From assembly GCA_963751795.1 (NCBI GenBank), contig CAVVVI010000004.1, positions 1-64,000 of the forward strand: a DNA stretch of 64,000 nucleotides, in the 5' to 3' direction. Position numbers and translations under genes: made by a program. Shown piece by piece: positions 56,516-64,000 of this stretch (the first letter of the stretch is position 1; each line of letters starts with the position of its first letter). The notes below the pieces were generated by a model. That model was not told the origin of the DNA and did not search any database. It worked only from the letters and a program-made list of their open reading frames with translations. The stretch is from BOG-908 sp963751795. Its GTDB lineage: Bacteria > Pseudomonadota > Alphaproteobacteria > Acetobacterales > Acetobacteraceae.

Positions 56516-57838
56516 ATGGGTTGGGCCAAACACGCCATAGGCGGCCTGAAACAGGGTCGAACGGTCCAGGCTCGCCCTCGCGGCGCCTCCATGTCGGGCA
56601 GGGGCGCCAACAGCCAGCCGGCCACCGCCGCGCCGACAGCCGCCCGCACAGCACCGGCCAGCTGTGACAGCGCGCTCGGCACGCCGCACGCCCGCTTGCT
56701 CCACCTGATCGCGGCACAGCGAGGCGCGCAGCACCCGACCGGCAAGCATCGCGGCGACATCAACGACGGGGCGTCATCGGGCAAGCTCCCAGCCAGCCTG
56801 TCGCGCCTGGTCGCCCTGGCCACACTCACCGGCCTCATCGCGTCGGCAACCGGCTGCCAAACGCAGCCGCCCATCCCCGACAGGTCCTATCTCGCCCTCC
56901 GTAACAGCGTCGATCCAGCCAAACCCTGCCGGATGGTCAAGTTCACCCAGGTGCCGATACGCACGCTCGGCAAGGTCGCTATCGTTCCCTTTGCAATCAA
57001 CGATGTCCAAACCATCGCCGTGCTCGATACCGGCGCGGACATCACGGCGATCACCCACGCACTGGCCAACCAAGCCGGGCTGCGCACAAACCCACAATTA
57101 AGGCCGATGCGCATGTCCGGCATGTCCGGCGGCTTCGACGTCCAGCTGGCATTCGCCCACACCATTCAATATGGCGGCTTCAAGACGACGCTGCCGCCGG
57201 CGGTCGCGGTGCTCGACTTCGTACGGAGCAGCACCGCCATCGGCGCCAACCTCGGCCTCGACCTGCTGGATGGCTTCGACTGGGACCTCGACTTTCCGCA
57301 CGACAAGATGACGGCGTTTCAGACGCAGAACTGCACCGACGTCGATCCCGCCTGGACCACGAAATCCACCGGGCTCGCAATCACCCGCGGCCTGCCGGAC
57401 CTCATGGGCGACGGCAAGCCAAAGGGCGATCTGCAACTCACCATCCCCGTACAGTTCGACGGTGGCACACTGGTCGCCCTGCTCGATACCGGTGCCAGCC
57501 ATTCCTACCTCACCCGGGCCGGCGCCCACAAAGCCGGCATCACCAACGCCGAACTCGACCGCGATCCCTTCGGCCCCATGAAATCCATCGACGGCCGAAC
57601 CAGGAAAGTGCGCCGTCACAACGTGGCCGAACTGGTCGTCGGCGAAGACATCGAACGCAACTTCCCTGTCGATGTCGCCGAGTATTTTAACCGCGACGAG
57701 GAGTTCGACATGATCCTCGGCATGGACTGGATCGCGAAACACCATCTCTGGCTGTCCCTGACTACGGATTCCCTCTACATCAATTCAGGCGAACCCAAAC
57801 CGGCCTCCTGGAAGCCGACGCCCACCTTCGACAAATAA
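56516..57838 (+). CDS. Lipoprotein with two retropepsin-like aspartic protease domains
   Basis: The sure part starts with a lipoprotein signal (VALATLTGLIASATGCQ, lipobox ATGC). Two DTGA motifs follow: VLDTGADITAIT (Asp171, counting from the chosen start) and LLDTGASHSYLT (Asp324), each in its own beta-rich module and each followed by a flap-like segment (MSGMSGGFDVQLAFA and SIDGRTRKVRRHNV). Downstream of each, LDLLDGFDWDLDF and MILGMDWIAKHHLW match the ILG-D pattern of retroviral-type proteases. Two modules in one chain could form a pseudo-dimer with one active site. The true start is uncertain: the first 100 codons are not conserved-looking and a TTG at 56696 is an alternative. Likely anchored in the periplasm. 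Confidence 0.75.
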   Translation: MGWAKHAIGGLKQGRTVQARPRGASMSGRGANSQPATAAPTAARTAPASCDSALGTPHARLLHLIAAQRGAQHPTGKHRGDINDGASSGKLPASLSRLVALATLTGLIASATGCQTQPPIPDRSYLALRNSVDPAKPCRMVKFTQVPIRTLGKVAIVPFAINDVQTIAVLDTGADITAITHALANQAGLRTNPQLRPMRMSGMSGGFDVQLAFAHTIQYGGFKTTLPPAVAVLDFVRSSTAIGANLGLDLLDGFDWDLDFPHDKMTAFQTQNCTDVDPAWTTKSTGLAITRGLPDLMGDGKPKGDLQLTIPVQFDGGTLVALLDTGASHSYLTRAGAHKAGITNAELDRDPFGPMKSIDGRTRKVRRHNVAELVVGEDIERNFPVDVAEYFNRDEEFDMILGMDWIAKHHLWLSLTTDSLYINSGEPKPASWKPTPTFDK

Positions 57839-58205
57839 GCGAACCCGCACGAACCGCACGCGCAAGCCCCAAACGTCGCTAGAGGCCGCGACAAGCACGG
57901 CCGATCCGACGCAACTGCCACACGCCCACCGGGATCGTCACCGCCGCAGCAGCACGCACCAAGCCTCGCGCCGCTCCCCCCCGCCCCCGCTCGCCACGGT
58001 CTCCCCCGGGTGCCGCAGCAGAGCCACACCGCGCAAAAAGCGCGAACGGTCCGGCAGCCCATCTCTCATCCGCCCCGCCGAGTGCCCGCCACCCGCCCCA
58101 AACCATCAACCCGCAGCCTTGCGCAGCGCCCCACCCCCATCACCCCGCGGAACCGAAATCCGTTGCCCAGCCCCCACCACCCGTGTTCTTCTTCCGTTCA
58201 CAGCC
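57839..58205. other. Intergenic stretch with no recognised feature
   Basis: 367 bases, very C-rich on the plus strand, between the aspartic protease gene and the hypothetical gene at 58206. Open frames here on both strands are short or are extensions of neighbours. No terminator, repeat copy, tRNA or promoter pattern was recognised. Confidence 0.5.
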
Positions 58206-58907
58206 ATGAACGCCATCACCCCACCCCAGCCCACCGACCCCGCCGCCGCCGCGCGCCTCGCCCGCAACCTCGCGGCCTGCCAGCGCCTGGTCGAGCTCGG
58301 CCTGTCGCTGGCCGAAGCCGCCCACGCCAGCGCCCTGCGCAACCTCGCCGCCGCCCCCGAAACCCCGGCCACAGCCCCCGAGTCAGCCCCCGCCGAGCTA
58401 GCCCCCGCCGAGCCAGGCCTCACCGAGCCCGCCCCGCCACCGCCCCGCACCGACCCGGCCCTCACCTTCTTCCGCGCCGCCACGGCCGTCCGCCACGCCA
58501 TCGCGCTGGAAACCCGCCTGGCCGCCGATGCCGCCGCCCAGGCCGCGCCCGAGCGCCCGCCCTTCCGCTACGCCTACTCCGCCCCGCCCGATCCGCGGCG
58601 CCCCAAACTCCTGCGCGCCTTCAAGGACGCCACCAAAGCCCAGGCCCTCTCACCCGCCATCGAACGCAACATCACCGAACGCATGGACGACGCGCTGCTC
58701 TTCGATCCGGACCACGAACTCCTCGTGGGCGACCTCTTCGCCAGCATCTGCAAGGAACTGCAGATCACCCCCGATCTCAGCCGCGTCCACGACGACATCC
58801 TGATCATCACCCCGCCCCACCTCGTGGCACCCGACGGCTCGCTCTACCCGCCGCAGGAAGAATGGCCCGAACTGGTCGAAACCCCCTTACGCGAATACGA
58901 CGGCTGA
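58206..58907 (+). CDS. Hypothetical protein with Pro/Ala-rich linker
   Basis: A 233-residue cytoplasmic-looking protein. The N-terminal helix is ARLARNLAACQRLVELGLSL with AEAAHASALRNLA, followed by a Pro/Ala/Glu linker. The conserved-looking C-terminal 100 residues contain RRPKLLRAFKDATKAQALSP, IERNITERMDDALLFDPDHE, LLVGDLFASICKELQITPDL and EEWPELVETP. No family is recognised. ATG 58206 begins the hydrophilic helical part; an upstream in-frame ATG at 58119 is not supported. It converges with the RamB-like regulator, five bases apart. Confidence 0.65.
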   Translation: MNAITPPQPTDPAAAARLARNLAACQRLVELGLSLAEAAHASALRNLAAAPETPATAPESAPAELAPAEPGLTEPAPPPPRTDPALTFFRAATAVRHAIALETRLAADAAAQAAPERPPFRYAYSAPPDPRRPKLLRAFKDATKAQALSPAIERNITERMDDALLFDPDHELLVGDLFASICKELQITPDLSRVHDDILIITPPHLVAPDGSLYPPQEEWPELVETPLREYDG

Positions 58908-58912
58908 ACCCC

Positions 58913-60317
58913 TCAGCCCCCGCGCCCGGCCGCGGACTCGAAACGATACGGGCTGTCGCTCTCCAGATTGGGGTCCAGCGCCAGCCGATGCTCCAGCGGC
59001 GGAAACGCGCGGCTGCGGCAATGCTGCCGCTCGCACAGCCGGCAGCTCAGCCCGATCCCCACCGCCGCCTGCTCCAAATTCAGCCCGTCGGCGTACACAA
59101 CCTCACCGGCATGCGCCACGTCGCATCCCATCGCCACCACATGCGTGGGCGGCGGCTCGCCCCATGCGGCCGCCGCGCCCTCGATGCATTTGGCAAAGCA
59201 CAGGAACGTCGCCCCATCGCCCAACTGCGCCACCTGCACCCGCAACGTCCCCGGCGTGGCGAACGCCGCATGCACCACCCAGCGCGGACAGCTCCCGCCA
59301 TAGCGCGCGAACGGAAATCCGCCGGCGGAAAACCGCTTGCTCACATTGCCCGCCGGGTCCAGCCGCAGAAAAAAGAACGGCAACCCCCGCGCGCCCGCTT
59401 TCTGCAACGTGCTCAGCCGGTGGCAGGCCTGCTCGAAACTCACGCAGAACCGCGCCGCCAGCGCGTCCACGTCATGCCGCAACGCCCGCGCACTCTCCAG
59501 AAACGCCCCGTACGGCATCAGCAACGCGGCCGCGCGCGTAATTCAGCAGCCCGATGCGGATCAGGCTCGCCGCCTCCGGCGTGCTCGGCGCAATGCGCCC
59601 CAGCAGCGCTTCCACCATGGTGCGCGCCTCCAGCAGCACCAGCTGGAACGCCATCTGAAAACCGCGGCTCTCGCGCGGCAATTGCTCGCTCAGCGTCAGC
59701 GCCCGCGTCTCCGGCTCGTAGCGCCGCAGCGCATCCTCCATCGGGCTCACCCGCACGCTCACCCCATGCACCCGCCGCAGCCGTTCCGCGATCGCATGAT
59801 TGGTCTCCGCCGGCACCGCGTTCAGGCTGGCCGCAATCGCCTCGGCCGCGCTCTCCAGCTCGGCGAAGTAATTCGCCCGCTCATGAAAAACGTCGCGCGC
59901 CTCCTCGTTCGGCAGCAAAATCCGCCGGCCGCTCGGCAGCGCCAGCCCGCTGGCATCCTCGCGCGCCACCCGCCACGCCCGATACAACGCCAGCACGCCG
60001 CGCGCCGCGTTCGGATTGGCCGCCACCCCCTCCAGCTCGGCATCCGGGATCGGCTCATGCCCCAGCAGCGGGTCGGAGAACGCCTCCCGCAGCCCCACCT
60101 CCAGCTCGCGCTCCTGCGCGCCCGACAGCGCGGCCAGATCCACCCGCAGCATCTCGGCCAGCTTGATCACCAGGCTCGCCGTCACGTTGCGCTGGTCGTG
60201 CTCGATCAGGTTCAGGTAGCTCGGCGAAATACCCAGCTTGGCCGCCAGCGCCTGCTGGCTCAGCCCCTGCTCGGTCCGCAGCCGCCGCACCGTCCGTCCG
60301 ATCAAAGGCCGCGCCAT
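58913..60317 (-). pseudogene. RamB/ScfR-type regulator (XRE HTH + DUF2083), frame broken
   Basis: A transcription factor of the family that controls acetate, glyoxylate and propionate genes. The N-terminal HTH reads RRLRTEQGLSQQALAAKLGI, SPSYLNLIEHDQRNVT. The middle IrrE-like region includes LPRESRGFQMAFQLVLLEAR, without HExxH. The frame breaks at about 59535 after SLIRIGLLNY: four bases lie where three are expected, then LLMPYGAFLESARALRHDVD resumes in the next frame. The C-terminal DUF2083 part has the Cys cluster GLSCRLCERQHCRSRAFPP. ATG 60317 is divergent from aceA. Without the break it would be a normal length of about 470 residues. Confidence 0.87.
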
Positions 60318-60364
60318 TCCACCCCCGCAATCCGGCCGCCGGCGCACCAGCCGCCCGGCTTTAC

Positions 60365-60406
60365 CAACTTTACAACTTTACAGCCTCTACTGTCATCGCC
60401 GTGACA
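60365..60406. promoter_or_regulatory. Direct-repeat operator candidate between the RamB-like regulator and aceA
   Basis: CAACTTTA occurs twice in tandem at 60365-60380. In Corynebacterium RamB binds sites of the AACTTTGCAAA type, so the shared AACTTT core is notable. A separate inverted repeat, TGTCA-6-TGACA, lies at 60391-60406. Both are between the divergent starts at 60317 and 60499. Confidence 0.5.
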
Positions 60407-60498
60407 GAAAAATGCCGCCACTGCCCCGCGCGCCCTATCTTCACCCCTTCCCAAAGCCGATATCGGGCAATCAAGCATACCGCCAAGGACCGCAGATC

Positions 60499-62154
60499 AT
60501 GACGACCCCCACCCCCGTGTTCGCCCCCGAAGGCTCGGCCGGCACCATCCCCGCCTCCTCATCGCCCTATCGGGACCACACGGCCAAGGTCGCCGCCCTC
60601 ATCGACAGCAAGCACGGCACCTGGACCGGCATCAGCGCCGAATCCGTCGCCCGCATGCGCCTGCAGAACCGCTTCCGCACCGGTCTCGAGATCGCCCGCT
60701 ACACCGCCGGCATCATGCGCGCCGACATGGTCGCCTACGATGCCGATCCGGCGCTCTACACCCAGTCCCTCGGCGCCTGGCACGGCTTCATCGCCCAGCA
60801 GCAGATGATCGCCGTCAAGAAGCATTTCGGCACCACCAAGCGCCGCTACATCTACCTCTCCGGCTGGATGGTCGCCGCCCTGCGCTCGGAATTCGGCCCG
60901 CTGCCCGATCAGTCGATGCACGAGAAAACCTCCGTCCCCAAGCTGATCGAGGAAATCTACACCTTCCTCCGCCAGGCCGATGCGCGTGAGCTGGGCGGCC
61001 TGTTCCGCGAACTCGATGCCGCCCGCGCCAAGCACGATGCCGCCGCCGAAGCCGCCATCATGGAGCGTATCGAGAACCACGAGACGCATGTTGTCCCCAT
61101 CATCGCCGACATCGATGCCGGCTTCGGCAACGCCGAGGCCACCTACCTGCTCGCCAAGCGCATGATCGAAGCCGGTGCCTGCGCCCTGCAGATCGAAAAC
61201 CAGGTCAGCGACGAAAAGCAGTGCGGCCATCAGGACGGCAAGGTCACCGTCCCGCACGAGGATTTCATCGCCAAGGTCCGCGCCTGCCGCTACGCCTTTA
61301 TGGAGCTCGGCGTCGAAGACGGCATCATCGTCACCCGCACCGATTCACTGGGTGCCGGCCTCACCAAGCAGATCGCCGTCAGCCACACCCCGGGCGATCT
61401 CGGCGACCAGTACAACAGCTTCCTCGATTGCGAGGAAGTCACCGCCGACGCCGCCCACAACGGCGACGTCATCATCAACCGCGGCGGCAAGCTGCTCCGT
61501 CCCAAGCGCCTGCCCAGCAACCTCTACCAGTTCCGCGCCGGCACCGGCGAAGATCGCTGCGTGCTCGACAGCATCACCTCGCTGCAGAACGGCGCCGACC
61601 TGCTCTGGATTGAAACCGAAAAGCCGCATGTCAGCCAGATCGCCGGCATGATGGATCGCATCCGCGCCGTCATCCCCAACGCCAAGCTCGCCTACAACAA
61701 CTCGCCCAGCTTCAACTGGACGCTGAATTTCCGCCAGCAGGTCTACGATGCGATGGTCGCCGACAAGCAGGACGTCTCGGCCTACGACCGTGCCAAGCTG
61801 ATGAGCGTGGAATACGACGACACCGAACTCGGCCGCCTGGCCGATGAACGCATCCGCACCTTCCAGGCCGACGCCGCCAAGCGCGCCGGCATCTTCCATC
61901 ACCTCATCACCCTGCCGACGTATCACACGGCGGCGCTGTCCACCGACAACCTGTCGAAAACGTATTTCGGCGACCAGGGCATGCTCGGCTACGTGCTGGG
62001 CGTCCAGCGCCAGGAACTGCGCCAGGGCATCGCCTGCGTGAAGCACCAGAACATGGCCGGGTCCGACATGGGCGACGACCACAAGGAGTATTTCGCCGGC
62101 GAAGCCGCACTCAAGGCCGGCGGCGCCCACAACACCATGAACCAGTTCGGCTGA
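60499..62154 (+). CDS. aceA: Isocitrate lyase
   Basis: Cleaves isocitrate to glyoxylate and succinate, the entry step of the glyoxylate shunt. The 551-residue protein has the active-site motif EKQCGHQDGKVTVPHEDF, with catalytic Cys242 in the KQCGH variant seen in Pseudomonas/Ralstonia-type enzymes. Other blocks are IIADIDAGFGNAEATYLLAK, VTRTDSLGAGLTKQIAV and YNNSPSFNWTL. ATG 60499 has AAGGA ten bases upstream. A RamB-like regulator is divergent. Malate synthase is not in the window. It is followed by a strong terminator hairpin. Confidence 0.96.
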   Translation: MTTPTPVFAPEGSAGTIPASSSPYRDHTAKVAALIDSKHGTWTGISAESVARMRLQNRFRTGLEIARYTAGIMRADMVAYDADPALYTQSLGAWHGFIAQQQMIAVKKHFGTTKRRYIYLSGWMVAALRSEFGPLPDQSMHEKTSVPKLIEEIYTFLRQADARELGGLFRELDAARAKHDAAAEAAIMERIENHETHVVPIIADIDAGFGNAEATYLLAKRMIEAGACALQIENQVSDEKQCGHQDGKVTVPHEDFIAKVRACRYAFMELGVEDGIIVTRTDSLGAGLTKQIAVSHTPGDLGDQYNSFLDCEEVTADAAHNGDVIINRGGKLLRPKRLPSNLYQFRAGTGEDRCVLDSITSLQNGADLLWIETEKPHVSQIAGMMDRIRAVIPNAKLAYNNSPSFNWTLNFRQQVYDAMVADKQDVSAYDRAKLMSVEYDDTELGRLADERIRTFQADAAKRAGIFHHLITLPTYHTAALSTDNLSKTYFGDQGMLGYVLGVQRQELRQGIACVKHQNMAGSDMGDDHKEYFAGEAALKAGGAHNTMNQFG

Positions 62155-62161
62155 TCACACC

Positions 62162-62191
62162 CGCCCTGCCGGGCCACACCCCGGCAGGGCG
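62162..62191. terminator. Perfect terminator hairpin between aceA and the PAP2 gene
   Basis: CGCCCTGCCGGG, loop CCACAC, CCCGGCAGGGCG: a 12-base stem without mismatches and a 6-base loop, starting eight bases after the aceA stop. The PAP2 gene ends ten bases further on the other strand, so it can serve both. Confidence 0.8.
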
Positions 62192-62201
62192 CCACCCCCA
62201 C

Positions 62202-62774
62202 TCACCGGCACATCGTCAGCGGCCAGATATCGACCGCCAGCCGCCTGATCTCCGCCTCGGCCTGCAACCGCTGCCCGTGCAGCGCCACCATCACCAGCAG
62301 CGCCGCGCCGGCCAACCGCCGCCCCGGCACGCCCGGCGGCCGCAATCCGGCCAGCAGCCGCAACCCCACCGCACCCGCCACGCCCACCACGCCGCCCACG
62401 GCCACATCGCCCACCGTGTGCACGCCCAGCCCGATCCGCGTCAGCGCCACCACGCTGGCCGCCACCACGCCGCCGCCCAGCGCCACCCCCACGCCGGGCC
62501 GCGTCGGCCGCACCAGCAACGCCAGCGCCCCGCCATACACCACCGCCGCCGCCGCCGTATGCCCGCTCGGGCTGGGCGTGCTCCACCCATCCAGCCGCGC
62601 CCCGCAGGCGAACATCACCAGCTTCAGTGCCAGCATGGCGCCCAGCACACCGGCCACGCCCAGCGCCCACGCCCACGCACCGCGCCACCAGCGCCCGGCC
62701 AGCAGCACCATCAGCACGGCGCCGGCCGCCGGCAACGTCACCGCCTGATCGGCGAAGTCCGTCAGGAAGTTCAT
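62202..62774 (-). CDS. PAP2-family membrane phosphatase
   Basis: A 190-residue membrane protein of the PAP2 superfamily. STPSPSGHTAAAAVVYGG carries the PSGH motif with the proton-donor His, and ALTRIGLGVHTVGDVAVGG is the third motif with nucleophile His and Asp (Thr in place of the usual Ser). The first motif is degenerate. Four to five membrane helices are predicted. Substrate could be a lipid phosphate such as undecaprenyl diphosphate or phosphatidate. ATG 62774 is preferred to 62873; the first 33 codons of the longer frame are not typical. Confidence 0.82.
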   Translation of the reverse strand: MNFLTDFADQAVTLPAAGAVLMVLLAGRWWRGAWAWALGVAGVLGAMLALKLVMFACGARLDGWSTPSPSGHTAAAAVVYGGALALLVRPTRPGVGVALGGGVVAASVVALTRIGLGVHTVGDVAVGGVVGVAGAVGLRLLAGLRPPGVPGRRLAGAALLVMVALHGQRLQAEAEIRRLAVDIWPLTMCR

Positions 62775-62857
62775 TGCCGCAATCGCGCCGCATGCGGCAC
62801 AATGCGCGTTCCCGCACGGCAGGCGCCGCAGATCCGCCGCCAATATGGAGACGCCAG

Positions 62858-64000
62858 GTGAGTGCCGCCCCAATCGAAGAATTCGGCTATGACTACCCCC
62901 TGATCATCAAGCAGCTTCTGATCACCCCGCTGCGGCAATACCCGAACCAGGAAATCGTCTACCGCGACCTGCAACGCTTCACCTACCGCGAATTCGGCCA
63001 GCGCGTGCATCGCCTCGGCGCCGCACTCGGCACGCTGGGCGTGGCACATGGCGATGTCGTCGCCGTCATGGATTGGGACAGCCACCGCTATCTCGAATGC
63101 TTCTTCGCCATCCCGATGAGCGGCGCGGTGCTGATGACGGTCAACGTCCGCCTCTCGCCCGAACAGATCCTCTACACGCTCAACCATTCACGCGCGGCGG
63201 TGATCCTGTGCAACACGGATTTCCTGCCGCTGCTGGAATCCCTGCGCCCGCAACTCACTCACGCGCGCCGCTTCATCTGCCTCACCGACGAGGCCGCATC
63301 GGGCAATGATTTCGCCTGGGACGGCGAATACGAAGCCCTCCTCGCCGCCGCCGACCCCAACCACGTCTTCCCCGATTTCGACGAACGCACGCGCGCCACC
63401 ACCTTCTACACCACCGGCACCACCGGCAACCCGAAGGGCGTCTACTACACGCACCGCCAGATCGTCCTGCACACGCTCTCCGGCCTCGGCACGATGAACT
63501 TCAAGGCCGACGACGTGTACATGCCGATCACGCCCATGTTCCACGTCCATGCCTGGGGCAATCCGTTCAACTGCACGGTGCGCGGCCTCAAGCAGGTCTA
63601 TCCCGGCCGCTACAGCCCCGAATTGCTGGTGCGCCTGTTCGTGCAGGAAGGCGTCACCTTCTCGCATTGCGTGCCAACCATCCTGCAGATGTTCCTCGCC
63701 GCCGCCAAGGATGTCGATCTGCGCGGCTGGCGCCTGATCATCGGCGGCTCCGCCCTGCCGCGCGCGCTGGCCCAGGCGGCGCTCGACCGCGGTATCGACG
63801 TGTTCGCCGGCTACGGCATGTCGGAAACCGGCCCCATCAGCACCGTCGCTTTGCTGCCGACAGCTTTGCGCGACGGCGGCGAGACCGAGCTCACCTATCG
63901 CTGCCGCGCCGGCCGCCCGGTGCCGCTGGTCGATGTGCGCATCATCGACGCCAACGGCAGCGAATTGCCGCATGACGGGGTCGCCACCGGCGAAGTGGTT
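62858..64000 (+). CDS. Fatty-acyl-CoA ligase (AMP-forming), 5' part
   Basis: An ANL-superfamily ligase that activates a fatty acid to acyl-AMP and then acyl-CoA. The window holds 381 codons; the C-terminal domain is missing beyond the edge. The P-loop TTFYTTGTTGNPKGVYYTHR, the motif MFHVHAWGNP, GGSALPRALAQ and AGYGMSETGPI are all visible. The medium/long-chain group is most likely from MFHVHAWG. The start is GTG 62858 with GGAG seven bases upstream; the only nearby ATG is out of frame. It is divergent from the PAP2 gene. Confidence 0.92.
   Translation, partial: MSAAPIEEFGYDYPLIIKQLLITPLRQYPNQEIVYRDLQRFTYREFGQRVHRLGAALGTLGVAHGDVVAVMDWDSHRYLECFFAIPMSGAVLMTVNVRLSPEQILYTLNHSRAAVILCNTDFLPLLESLRPQLTHARRFICLTDEAASGNDFAWDGEYEALLAAADPNHVFPDFDERTRATTFYTTGTTGNPKGVYYTHRQIVLHTLSGLGTMNFKADDVYMPITPMFHVHAWGNPFNCTVRGLKQVYPGRYSPELLVRLFVQEGVTFSHCVPTILQMFLAAAKDVDLRGWRLIIGGSALPRALAQAALDRGIDVFAGYGMSETGPISTVALLPTALRDGGETELTYRCRAGRPVPLVDVRIIDANGSELPHDGVATGEVV

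Overview
The window is GC-rich (roughly two thirds or more G+C, with G/C-heavy third codon positions). It looks like an alphaproteobacterial chromosome, most likely Acetobacteraceae (Rhodospirillales). This is inferred from gene order and gene content: prfA-prmC-DUF4167, hfq-hflX, ffh-rpsP-rimM-trmD-rplS followed by leuCDB, a zf-CHCC protein beside polA, and many palindromic intergenic repeats. No rRNA, CRISPR array, transposase or phage module was seen. There is one tRNA (Arg, CCG).

Layout. 0-6 kb: the 5' end of polA (minus strand, frame broken), a zf-CHCC protein, an exported alpha/beta hydrolase, a MaoC-hotdog/SDR fusion, a thioredoxin-like [2Fe-2S] protein and an exported S9 peptidase. 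6-17.4 kb: a PEP-CTERM protein, then housekeeping genes hisS, prfA, prmC, a DUF4167 gene, a D-amino-acid aminotransferase, hfq, hflX, an inositol-monophosphatase-family enzyme, OsmC, a broken orphan gene and an SRAP protein. 17.4-24.5 kb: two stress-type genes, tRNA-Arg, and a TolC/adaptor/RND efflux operon of the heavy-metal type. 24.6-34.1 kb: the most striking locus, a highly reducing iterative-type polyketide synthase followed without gaps by a PLP-dependent alpha-oxoamine synthase and a short-chain dehydrogenase. 34.3-38.7 kb: a run of small envelope/stress proteins (YsnF/DUF2382, GlsB/YeaQ, YidB/DUF937, PDZ, holin-like, DUF3618). 38.8-44.6 kb: a DMT transporter, a DUF1223 protein, a frame-broken class III alcohol dehydrogenase divergent from an aldehyde dehydrogenase, and a GT87-type membrane protein. 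44.8-51.6 kb, all minus strand: ffh-rpsP-rimM-trmD-rplS and leuC-leuD-leuB. 51.9-58.9 kb: accessory genes, including an orphan of lower GC, an outer-membrane-type protein, a membrane-anchored TPR protein and a lipoprotein with two DTGA aspartic-protease motifs. 58.9-64 kb: a glyoxylate-shunt locus (a frame-broken RamB/ScfR-type regulator divergent from isocitrate lyase, with a direct-repeat operator candidate between them), a PAP2 phosphatase and the start of an acyl-CoA ligase.

The PKS-oxoamine synthase-SDR trio is the best candidate for a little-described system. The carrier-protein-bound acyl chain made by the PKS would be released by decarboxylative condensation with an amino acid. The SDR would then reduce the resulting alpha-amino ketone to a sphingoid-base-like amino alcohol, the same logic as fungal fumonisin/AAL-toxin assembly. 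This is inference from domain content.

Five genes (polA, an orphan near 16.2 kb, the PKS, class III ADH and the RamB-like regulator) each carry one apparent single-base frame break with intact coding sequence on both sides. Several of these would normally be conserved and under selection, so uncorrected assembly errors are at least as likely as real gene decay. All five are typed as pseudogene only to mark the broken frame.

A family of short GC-rich palindromic repeats sits in at least five intergenic gaps and supplies start or end codons of neighbouring genes. A different inverted pair of T/A-rich hairpins lies between hisS and prfA.
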